NCBI GenBank assembly: GCA_023422555.1
Contig: JAFAGQ010000401.1
Span: 1 to 5,759, forward strand
Direction of reading: 5' to 3'
From: Pseudomonadota bacterium
GTDB lineage: Bacteria; Pseudomonadota; Gammaproteobacteria; Burkholderiales; Burkholderiaceae_B
DNA: 5,759 nt
A program made the position numbers and the translations under genes. The notes under the pieces were generated by a model that was given only the letters and a program-made list of their open reading frames with translations, searched no databases and had not been told where the DNA came from. Within the stretch, counting starts at the first letter, position 1, and every line of letters starts with the position of its first letter. Shown piece by piece: positions 1 through 4,973 of this stretch.

Positions 1-110
1 AGAGACATCGAATTTGCAATAAAAGTTGCCCGACACCGGGAGTAACCAGATATTCTACAACGAGTAACAGTTTTAATCAGGGAAAACACCATCCTGCGCG
101 GGATTCCATT

Positions 111-151
111 GGCGTTGACCTTGCAGACGGCCGGAAACCCGGGCGTTGACC
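111..151. repeat. Pair of 10-bp direct repeats, GGCGTTGACC
   Basis: GGCGTTGACC occurs at 111-120 and again at 142-151. The start-to-start distance is 31 bp, close to three helical turns. This spacing would suit two protomers of a regulator on one face of the DNA upstream of the hydroxyacid dehydrogenase, but that role is inference. Chance recurrence in GC-rich DNA is the alternative. Confidence 0.4.
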
Positions 152-240
152 CAGTCGTCCAGTCAGTCCGCCGGTCATGCCGCCAGTCAGGCATTCGGAC
201 GCCCGGGCAGTCAATGATCGTCGTGCCCGAGTGCGTTTAC

Positions 241-248
241 GTGATCAC
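241..248. promoter_or_regulatory. 8-bp palindrome GTGATCAC, possible operator
   Basis: A perfect 8-bp palindrome lies about 50 bp before the start codon of the hydroxyacid dehydrogenase. The position suits an operator overlapping a promoter, and GntR-type regulators often use short palindromes of this kind. A perfect 8-mer palindrome is not rare by chance, and no matching promoter boxes are clear beside it, so confidence is low. Confidence 0.25.
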
Positions 249-286
249 AGTCGTGGTATTCTCCGATACATCGATGACACATTTTC

Positions 287-294
287 AAGGAGGG
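287..294 (+). promoter_or_regulatory. Strong Shine-Dalgarno site (AAGGAGGG) that fixes the start at 298
   Basis: AAGGAGGG is close to the full anti-Shine-Dalgarno complement. Its AGGAGG core ends four bases before ATG 298. It is the strongest ribosome binding site in the window and decides the start: the in-frame TTG at 109 and other upstream codons have nothing comparable. Confidence 0.85.
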
Positions 295-297
295 TAT

Positions 298-1242
298 ATG
301 GCAAGGACCAAAATCGTTCAGGTGGCCAGCGGCACGGCACTGGTCAATAAGCACGTCGAGGAAAACTATGACGTGATCAAACTGTGGGAACAGAAGGATC
401 CGGGTGCATTTCTGGCAGAAAACGGCAAAGGCGTGAAGGGCCTGGTGACCACCGCCGGTCATGGACTGAAGAACGAATGGCTGGATAGTCTGCCCGACCT
501 GGGCGTGGTGAGCAGTTTTGGTGTGGGCTATGACACGATTGATGCGGGTGAGCTGAAAAAGCGGGGCATCCAGCTGGGAAATACGCCGGATGTGCTGAAC
601 GATTGCGTGGCCGATCTTGCCGTCTGCCTGTTACTGGGCAGCGCCCGGCAACTGGTCTGGGGCGACCGGTATGTACGCGAGGGACGCTGGCCGGTGGAAG
701 GGGCTTTTCCGTTGGCGCAGAGCGTTTCGGGCAAGCGCGTGGGTATCGTGGGACTGGGCGGTATCGGCGCAGCGGTGGCAAAACGCCTGACCGGGTTCGA
801 TTGCGAAATTCGCTATCACAATCGCAAGCCTCGCAACGATGTCCCTTATGGTTACGAGGAATCGTTGACGGCAATGGCTGAATGGGCAGACTTTCTGGTG
901 CTGACCTGCGTAGGCGGTCCTTCCACACACCATCTCATCAATCGCGACGTCCTTCTTGCACTGGGCCCCAAGGGGACAGTCGTCAACGTATCCCGTGGCA
1001 CCGTCATTGATGAAACGGCCATGACTGAACTGTTGCTGGAAGACAAGCTGGGTTTTGCCGCGCTGGACGTGTTCGAACACGAGCCGAAGGTGCCCGAAGC
1101 GCTGCGCGAGCATAAGCGGGTGACGCTGATGCCGCATTCGGCCAGCGCCACGGTGGAAACGCGACTGAAAATGAGTCAGCGCGTGGTTGACAATCTGGAC
1201 CGCTATTTTGAATCGGGCGAAGTCATTTCTCGCGTTGTGTGA
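298..1242 (+). CDS. D-isomer-specific 2-hydroxyacid dehydrogenase (glyoxylate/hydroxypyruvate or hydroxyphenylpyruvate reductase type)
   Basis: A 314-residue cytosolic oxidoreductase that should interconvert a 2-oxoacid and a D-2-hydroxyacid using a nicotinamide cofactor. The family layout is complete: an N-terminal substrate half with FGVGYDTID (74-82), the Rossmann motif GLGGIG (152-157), and a catalytic triad matching the family's Arg-Glu-His: R233 in VSRG, E262 in DVFEHEP and H280 in PHSAS. After the second Rossmann strand the sequence reads HNRKPR (174-179) rather than an acidic residue, which in this family favours NADPH over NADH. The short subunit and FGVGYD motif resemble the plant and bacterial hydroxy(phenyl)pyruvate reductase branch. 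The substrate cannot be read from sequence; glyoxylate, hydroxypyruvate or an aromatic oxoacid are the main candidates. ATG 298 was chosen because AAGGAGGG precedes it. The gene stands alone, 247 bp ahead of mmsB. Confidence 0.9.
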   Translation: MARTKIVQVASGTALVNKHVEENYDVIKLWEQKDPGAFLAENGKGVKGLVTTAGHGLKNEWLDSLPDLGVVSSFGVGYDTIDAGELKKRGIQLGNTPDVLNDCVADLAVCLLLGSARQLVWGDRYVREGRWPVEGAFPLAQSVSGKRVGIVGLGGIGAAVAKRLTGFDCEIRYHNRKPRNDVPYGYEESLTAMAEWADFLVLTCVGGPSTHHLINRDVLLALGPKGTVVNVSRGTVIDETAMTELLLEDKLGFAALDVFEHEPKVPEALREHKRVTLMPHSASATVETRLKMSQRVVDNLDRYFESGEVISRVV

Positions 1243-1264
1243 GATTGATTTGTGCCCAAAGGGA

Positions 1265-1340
1265 ATGCCCACAGATCGTCCTCTAGATGACATTCTGGAA
1301 GTCGGAATCGCAGTATCTTAGGGTATTCACATGTGGGCAT
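1265..1340. repeat. 9-bp inverted repeat ATGCCCACA / TGTGGGCAT, arms 58 bp apart
   Basis: ATGCCCACA at 1265-1273 is the exact reverse complement of TGTGGGCAT at 1332-1340. Allowing a one-base bulge, the match extends two further pairs (GG at 1262-1263 with CC at 1341-1342). A third TGCCCA hexamer lies at 1253-1258, so the same half-site occurs three times within about 90 bp. The right arm also belongs to the local dyad at 1332-1345. A widely spaced operator pair or alternative RNA pairing are both possible readings. Confidence 0.5.
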
Positions 1341-1355
1341 CCACAGCGATATAGT
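1326..1355 (+). promoter_or_regulatory. Candidate sigma70-type promoter for the mmsB operon
   Basis: TTCACA at 1326-1331 matches the -35 consensus at 5/6 and TATAGT at 1350-1355 matches the -10 consensus at 5/6, with an 18-bp spacer. Transcription would start near 1362 and give a leader of roughly 130 bases before mmsB. It is the best promoter-like pair I found in the gap and it reads towards the operon. No mapped start supports it. Confidence 0.5.
1332..1345. promoter_or_regulatory. Dyad TGTGG-GCAT-CCACA inside the promoter spacer, candidate operator
   Basis: The five-base arms TGTGG and CCACA are perfectly complementary around GCAT. The dyad sits immediately after the -35 box and ends four bases before the -10 box. 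Regulators of the MerR type, among others, bind in promoter spacers, and MerR-family LiuR is known to control branched-chain amino acid breakdown in some proteobacteria. I do not claim this is a LiuR site: only the placement is suggestive, and the half-sites are short. Confidence 0.4.
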
Positions 1356-1476
1356 CAATAATCCCCAGGTCTCATGCGCCGGTACCGCCACTCAGGCGCC
1401 TTTGCATGCAGACCGGGCCAGTACACTGGCTGCAACAAAGAAGAGACGATTCCGTCCCGAGCAGCCAGTTCATTTT

Positions 1477-1480
1477 GGAG
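1477..1480 (+). promoter_or_regulatory. Ribosome binding site of mmsB (GGAG)
   Basis: GGAG lies nine bases before ATG 1490, followed by an A-rich spacer (ACATAAAAA). The spacing is acceptable and supports this start, which also places the Rossmann strand at residues 2-6 as usual for the family. Confidence 0.7.
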
Positions 1481-1489
1481 ACATAAAAA

Positions 1490-2383
1490 ATGAATATCGG
1501 TTTTATCGGACTGGGCAATATGGGCGCGCCCATGGCGCTGAACCTGCTCAAGGCAGGACATCAGTTGCAGGTGTTTGACCTGGTGGACGCAGCCGTTGCG
1601 GAACTGGTCAAGGCAGGCGCAACGTCGGCCGCCTCGGTCAGCGAGATTGCAGCGGCCAGGCCGGAAGTTCTGATTACCATGCTGCCGGCCTCAATTCATG
1701 TGCGCAAGGTGTATCTGGCAGACGACGGCATACTTGCCACGGTGGACCCCAGCGTGATGCTGATCGATTGTTCGACCATTGATCCGCAGACCTCTCGCGA
1801 TGTTGCTGCCGCAGCACAGAAAAAGGGGAATGTCATGCTGGACGCCCCGGTGTCTGGCGGGACCGGCGGGGCAAAGGCAGGTACGCTTACATTTATGGTA
1901 GGCGGAGAGCAGTCGGCCTTTGATAAGGCCAAACCGATATTGGAACAAATGGGCAAGAACATCGTGTATTGCGGTGGCTCCGGAAACGGACAGGTAGCCA
2001 AGGTTGCCAACAATATGCTGCTTGGCATTTCCATGATCGGCGCGGCCGAGGCCATGAGCCTTGGCGTCTCGCTGGGCATGGACCCCAAAATTCTGGCCGG
2101 CATTATCAACACCTCTTCGGGCCGCTGCTGGAGCACCGAAGTGTACAATCCCTGGCCCGATGTGGTTGAGACCGCACCAGCATCCCGGGGGTATACCGGT
2201 GGCTTCGGTTCAGACCTGATGCTCAAGGATCTGGGCCTGGCAACAGAAGCGGCGCGCAACGCAAAAGTGCCTGTGGTGATGGGTGCAACTGCGCAGCAGC
2301 TTTATCAGACTTTCAGCAGCCAGGGCAATGGCCATCTGGACTTTTCCGCGATTATCCAGTCTCTGGGCAAGGTGGAAAAATGA
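1490..2383 (+). CDS. mmsB: 3-hydroxyisobutyrate dehydrogenase
   Basis: MmsB oxidises 3-hydroxyisobutyrate to methylmalonate semialdehyde with NAD+, a late step of valine breakdown in the cytosol. The 297-residue length is typical. The N-terminal Rossmann fold carries GLGNMG (7-12) and an aspartate, D30, at the end of the second strand, consistent with NAD+ use. The substrate-binding segment DAPVSGGTGGAKAG runs from 118 to 131. The helical C-terminal domain holds GQVAKVANN (167-175) with the family's catalytic lysine at K171. SSGRCWSTEVYNP (209-221) and GGFGSDLMLKDLGLA (237-251) resemble true 3-hydroxyisobutyrate dehydrogenases more than tartronate semialdehyde reductase or other beta-hydroxyacid dehydrogenases. 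Its stop overlaps the next start as ATGA, so the two genes are almost certainly cotranscribed and perhaps translationally coupled. A candidate promoter with a spacer dyad lies about 140 bp upstream. Confidence 0.93.
   Translation: MNIGFIGLGNMGAPMALNLLKAGHQLQVFDLVDAAVAELVKAGATSAASVSEIAAARPEVLITMLPASIHVRKVYLADDGILATVDPSVMLIDCSTIDPQTSRDVAAAAQKKGNVMLDAPVSGGTGGAKAGTLTFMVGGEQSAFDKAKPILEQMGKNIVYCGGSGNGQVAKVANNMLLGISMIGAAEAMSLGVSLGMDPKILAGIINTSSGRCWSTEVYNPWPDVVETAPASRGYTGGFGSDLMLKDLGLATEAARNAKVPVVMGATAQQLYQTFSSQGNGHLDFSAIIQSLGKVEK
2369..2375 (+). promoter_or_regulatory. Ribosome binding site of the acyl-CoA dehydrogenase, inside the end of mmsB
   Basis: AAGGTGG lies within the last codons of mmsB (encoding GKVE) and ends four bases before ATG 2380. 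Together with the ATGA overlap it supports reinitiation or coupled translation of the second gene. Confidence 0.6.
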
Positions 2384-3546
2384 GCACGTTCGATACGGCA
2401 CTCAGTGAAGAGCAGCGCATGATTCGCGATATGACTCGCGACTTTGCGCAGCAGGAAATTGCGCCACAGGCTGAGCGCTGGGAAGAAGAAGGCTGGATCG
2501 ATGACAATGTCCTGTTGAGAATGGGCGAGCTTGGCCTGCTGGGCATGGTGGTTCCCGAAGAGTGGGGCGGCTCAAAGACCGATTACGTGTCCTATGCACT
2601 GGCATTGGAAGAGATTTCAGCAGCAGATGCGGCAACGGGAACACTGGTATCCGTTCATTGTTCCGTCGGTTGCGGGACTTTGCTCAATAGCGGCAATGAT
2701 GCGCAGAAAAAACAATGGCTGCCTGATCTGGCAAGTGGTCGTGCCATCTCGTGTTTCTGCCTGACCGAACCGCAGGCGGGGTCTGAAGCACACAACCTGA
2801 AAACGCGCGCCCGCCTGGAAAATGGGAAATGGGTGCTCAATGGGGCCAAGCAGTTCGTCACTAACGGCAAGCGCGCAAAGCTGGCCATTGTGTTTGCGGT
2901 GACGGATCCGGATGAAGGCAAGCGCGGGATTTCGGCATTCCTGGTGCCGACCGATACGCCAGGTTTTGTCGTCAATCGTGTAGAAAAGAAACTGGGTATA
3001 CGCAGTTCTGACACCTGCGCCATTACTCTGGAAAATTGTGCGATTCCCGAAGAGAATCTGTTGGGGCAGCGGGGGCGTGGTTTATCCATTGCGCTTTCTA
3101 ACCTTGAGAATGGCCGCATCGGCATCGGGGCGCAGGCCGTGGGAATTGCACGGGCCGCCCTGGAGGCCGCGATCGCGTATGCGAAGGATAGAGTGCAATT
3201 CAATGAACCACTGATCAAACATCAAAGTATCGCCAATATGCTGGCTGACATGCATACGCAGGTCAATGCGGCAAGGCTGATGGTACTGCATGCAGCGTCC
3301 ATGAAGGACAAGGGCATTCCTTGCCTTTCCGAGGCGTCCCAGGCCAAGCTGTTTGCTTCAGAGATGGCGGAAAAAGTCTGTTCCCAGGCAATCCAGGTCC
3401 ATGGCGGGTACGGCTTTCTTCAGGATTATCCCGTGCAGCGCTTTTACCGGGATGCGCGGATTACACAGATTTACGAAGGCACCAGTGAAGTTCAGCGAAT
3501 GATCATTACCCGTGGCCTTTTGGACTACACGGGATTCTGCCCCTGA
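2380..3546 (+). CDS. Acyl-CoA dehydrogenase, probably short/branched-chain (isobutyryl-CoA type)
   Basis: A 388-residue FAD flavoprotein of usual family length that should introduce an alpha-beta double bond into an acyl-CoA and pass electrons to ETF. The N-terminal helical domain spans about 1-120. The flavin-binding signature CFCLTEPQAGSEA (125-137) opens the middle beta domain, with E136 where the classical pattern has Asp. The C-terminal helical domain carries KDRVQFNEPL (269-278) and the second signature QVHGGYGFLQDYPVQRFYRD (339-358), leading to the IYEGTSEVQR segment (364-373). E366 there is the expected catalytic base, in the position used by short/medium-chain and isobutyryl-CoA dehydrogenases; isovaleryl-CoA dehydrogenase uses a glutamate elsewhere. 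Overlap with mmsB suggests isobutyryl-CoA as substrate. 2-methylbutyryl-CoA or butyryl-CoA remain possible, so no symbol is given. Confidence 0.92.
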   Translation: MSTFDTALSEEQRMIRDMTRDFAQQEIAPQAERWEEEGWIDDNVLLRMGELGLLGMVVPEEWGGSKTDYVSYALALEEISAADAATGTLVSVHCSVGCGTLLNSGNDAQKKQWLPDLASGRAISCFCLTEPQAGSEAHNLKTRARLENGKWVLNGAKQFVTNGKRAKLAIVFAVTDPDEGKRGISAFLVPTDTPGFVVNRVEKKLGIRSSDTCAITLENCAIPEENLLGQRGRGLSIALSNLENGRIGIGAQAVGIARAALEAAIAYAKDRVQFNEPLIKHQSIANMLADMHTQVNAARLMVLHAASMKDKGIPCLSEASQAKLFASEMAEKVCSQAIQVHGGYGFLQDYPVQRFYRDARITQIYEGTSEVQRMIITRGLLDYTGFCP

Positions 3547-3572
3547 AGAGTTTCAGTACAGGGTCAGGAGCA

Positions 3573-3596
3573 GCCTGCAACATCCCAGTTGCAGGC
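3573..3596 (+). terminator. 9-bp perfect hairpin after the acyl-CoA dehydrogenase, possible terminator without T-tract
   Basis: GCCTGCAAC (3573-3581) and GTTGCAGGC (3588-3596) pair perfectly around the six-base loop ATCCCA, 27 bases after the stop codon of the upstream operon. The stem is stable and well placed to end or protect that transcript. It is not followed by a run of T (the next bases are GTAACGC), so it is not a classical intrinsic terminator. It could be a 3' stabilising stem or a regulator-binding palindrome upstream of corA. Confidence 0.4.
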
Positions 3597-3664
3597 GTAA
3601 CGCTAAGAATGGTGTGGTTTAGAGCGACCTGCAACAATCGGAAATGAGGGTGTAAGGTTAAGAA

Positions 3665-3673
3665 TGGTATGAT
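3665..3673 (+). promoter_or_regulatory. Candidate extended -10 promoter of corA (TGGTATGAT)
   Basis: TATGAT (3668-3673) matches the -10 consensus at 5/6 and is preceded by TG at 3665-3666 with one base between, forming the extended -10 element. The region 17 bp upstream (TGAGGG, 3645-3650) is a poor -35 box, which extended -10 promoters tolerate. Transcription would begin near 3680 and give a leader of under 20 bases. The corresponding site in copy 1 of the duplication (TGGTGTGGT, 3610-3618) is degenerate. Confidence 0.45.
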
Positions 3674-3684
3674 CCCGATTCTGT

Positions 3685-3690
3685 AGGGAG
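3685..3690 (+). promoter_or_regulatory. Ribosome binding site of corA (AGGGAG)
   Basis: AGGGAG ends six bases before ATG 3697, a good position for ribosome binding. It supports starting the CorA protein at this codon, so that the low-complexity N-terminal tail is part of the product. Confidence 0.65.
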
Positions 3691-3696
3691 CCTGTC

Positions 3697-4884
3697 ATGA
3701 AAGATAAAAAAGATGCAGTCGCCGAAGAGGCGCTGAACGATAGCGTGGAGCCTGCCGAAGCAGAGGAGCCTTCCTCAGCAGAGCCTTCCAACGCAGAAGA
3801 ACAATCTTCAAGAGAGCCGGCGCAGCAGAAAGCTGAAAATGCGAATTCGCAAACCGCTGGCGCCACAACAAAAACGGCAGCAAGCAAAAAAACAGCCACC
3901 CCCGCCGACTCAGGTTCAGGGGTGGTGGCATCGGTTGAATATCATTGCGGCCAGCGACTTGGTGTGGTGGCGCCGGAAAAAATCTCCGGCTATAAAAGGG
4001 ATCCGGATTATTTGTTGTGGACCGGTCTGAAAGATCCGTCTGATGACGAATTGCGTATGACCTGTAAAAACCTGTCTTTCAGCAAGATGGCAACCAAGGA
4101 TATACTCAAGCGTCATTATCGACCCAAGATTATCGACTACGGCGACTATATTCAAATCGTTGCCGTCACCATTTCGCGCGAGAACAAAAAAATTGTCTAT
4201 GGCGAGATGCAAATGATTTTCGGGCAAAGCTTTATCCTGACTGTTCGGCGTGGCGAGGCGATGACCAATACGCCGGTGCGCAAACGACTGGAAGGCTCGC
4301 CCGATCTGATTGCCCGCGGCAGTGACTTTGTGGTGGCGGAAATTCTGGATGGTCTGGCCGACAGCTATCTGGCACTGGCCTCCAAGTTTGAAGGTGATGT
4401 CGAGCAGCTGGAACAGAAAATGATATTGCATGGCTTTCGGGAATCGGACGTGCGCAAACTGTACAAGCTACGCCGTGACCTGCTGCGCGTACATACTTCA
4501 ATTGCACCTGTGATCGAGATTTGTACACGCATGTCAGTTGTGAATCTGGCCTTTGTGGAACAGGATTCGCAGGCCTATTATCGTGTCGTGTCTGACCGGG
4601 TGGCGCGTATCGATGACCAGATGAATGCCTTGCGCGAGTCGCTGGCCTTCGCATTTGAAGCCAGTCAGATGATTGCCCAGGCACACCAGACGGATATCAC
4701 AAAAAAGCTGGCCTCCTGGGCGGCGATCCTGGCTGTGCCAACGGCCATTGCCGGTATATACGGAATGAACTTCAGGAATATGCCGGAATTGGACTGGACT
4801 TACGGATATCCGCTGGTCATGCTGCTTATGTTTGGTATCTGTGCCTTGCTGTTCCGCCAGTTCCGCAAGACCGGGTGGTTGTAA
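3697..4884 (+). CDS. corA: CorA-family divalent metal ion channel (magnesium/cobalt type)
   Basis: A 395-residue inner-membrane protein of the CorA family, which forms a pentameric Mg2+/Co2+ channel. Residues 1-76 are a hydrophilic tail rich in Ala, Glu, Ser and Lys with no fold visible. About 78-215 is the cytosolic alpha/beta domain, followed by long helices (about 210-335) that form the funnel and stalk. Two membrane segments close the protein: about 338-357, ending in the signature YGMN (355-358), and about 370-386. The short periplasmic loop between them holds MPELDW (362-367), close to the MPEL loop of classical CorA and unlike typical ZntB. The C-terminus is basic (RQFRKTGWL), as expected inside the cell. 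The protein is longer than the roughly 316 residues of enterobacterial CorA, the surplus being the N-terminal tail. Zn2+ transport cannot be excluded. It seems to have its own promoter. Confidence 0.92.
   Translation: MKDKKDAVAEEALNDSVEPAEAEEPSSAEPSNAEEQSSREPAQQKAENANSQTAGATTKTAASKKTATPADSGSGVVASVEYHCGQRLGVVAPEKISGYKRDPDYLLWTGLKDPSDDELRMTCKNLSFSKMATKDILKRHYRPKIIDYGDYIQIVAVTISRENKKIVYGEMQMIFGQSFILTVRRGEAMTNTPVRKRLEGSPDLIARGSDFVVAEILDGLADSYLALASKFEGDVEQLEQKMILHGFRESDVRKLYKLRRDLLRVHTSIAPVIEICTRMSVVNLAFVEQDSQAYYRVVSDRVARIDDQMNALRESLAFAFEASQMIAQAHQTDITKKLASWAAILAVPTAIAGIYGMNFRNMPELDWTYGYPLVMLLMFGICALLFRQFRKTGWL
3760..3810 (+). repeat. Short degenerate repeats in the CorA N-terminal tail (AEEPSS/AEPSN/AEEQSS)
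   Basis: Residues 22-38 consist of three consecutive five- or six-residue units, AEEPSS, AEPSN and AEEQSS. At the DNA level the motif GAGCCTTCC occurs twice (3767-3775 and 3782-3790). This suggests growth of the acidic tail by slippage or small duplications. The tail is likely disordered and probably varies in length among relatives. Confidence 0.5.
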
Positions 4885-4916
4885 GAGCAGGAGGCATTGG
4901 CAACAGCGGGTGCTAT

Positions 4917-4941
4917 GCGCTGGCGGGCTGTCAGCCATCGC
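4917..4941 (+). terminator. Weak imperfect stem-loop after corA
   Basis: GCGCTGGC (4917-4924) pairs with GCCATCGC (4934-4941) with one mismatch around a nine-base loop. It lies about 30 bases after the corA stop. No T-run follows (TAAATTG), so termination is doubtful. It may be incidental structure in the 89-bp gap. Confidence 0.2.
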
Positions 4942-4962
4942 TAAATTGAGAACCCTGAATTC

Positions 4963-4966
4963 GGAG
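4963..4966 (+). promoter_or_regulatory. Ribosome binding site (GGAG) that decides a GTG start
   Basis: GGAG ends seven bases before GTG 4974. No in-frame ATG precedes the FAD-binding motif, and a later start would remove the Rossmann strand. The overlapping TTG at 4972 is in another frame and runs straight into TGA. This site therefore identifies GTG 4974 as the start. Confidence 0.75.
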
Positions 4967-4973
4967 AAGACTT

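Larger units (their letters stand above)
1..297. other. Leader region upstream of the hydroxyacid dehydrogenase, no supportable gene
   Basis: No convincing coding sequence lies here. The first 100 bases or so are relatively AT-rich and the next 130 are GC-rich. The frame of the downstream gene stays open back to the TAA at 43-45, but the implied N-terminal extension looks like no enzyme domain and the strong ribosome binding site just before 298 argues against it. Visible structure includes two copies of GGCGTTGACC (111-120, 142-151), a tandem pair of 12-mers CCGCCGGTCATG/CCGCCAGTCAGG (168-191) and the palindrome GTGATCAC (241-248). I could not pick a promoter with confidence: TTGCCC (26-31) with TATTCT (51-56) has 19-bp spacing and only 4/6 matches in each box. 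Confidence 0.6.
3568..3673 (+). repeat. Imperfect tandem duplication with a period of about 54 bp before corA
   Basis: Copy 1 spans 3568-3618 and copy 2 spans 3622-3673. Shared blocks are GAGC, CCTGCAACA (3574 and 3628, offset 54) and TAAGAATGGT (3604 and 3659, offset 55). Hand alignment gives about 38 matches in 51 positions with a single one-base gap. The second arm of the hairpin in copy 1 (GTTGCAGG) is replaced in copy 2, while the end of copy 2 has the better -10 match. It looks like an old local duplication in which the copies have diverged in role. Confidence 0.6.

Noticed and set aside
1..45. Possible tail of an upstream gene ending at TAA 43-45 (14 codons, RDIEFAIKVARHRE)
   Set aside because: Too short to recognise or to distinguish from chance; no family motif is visible.
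109..297. In-frame extension of the hydroxyacid dehydrogenase to a TTG at 109
   Set aside because: The extra 63 residues resemble no part of the family, while ATG 298 has an almost ideal Shine-Dalgarno site and gives the expected protein length.
377..1293. Long minus-strand open frames opposite the hydroxyacid dehydrogenase (377-928, 631-1293)
   Set aside because: Their Arg/Pro/Ser/His-rich translations are typical of antisense shadows, and the plus strand carries complete catalytic motifs.
1696..2259. Minus-strand open frame opposite mmsB
   Set aside because: No domain resemblance; mmsB is intact and conserved on the plus strand.
3973..3991. GCCGGA/TCCGGC stem-loop
   Set aside because: A six-bp stem inside the CorA coding region with no nearby gene end; best explained by codon choice.
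3989..4000. TATAAAAGG stretch resembling a promoter TATA element
   Set aside because: It lies inside the CorA coding region (GYKRD) with no suitable -35 partner or downstream gene start.
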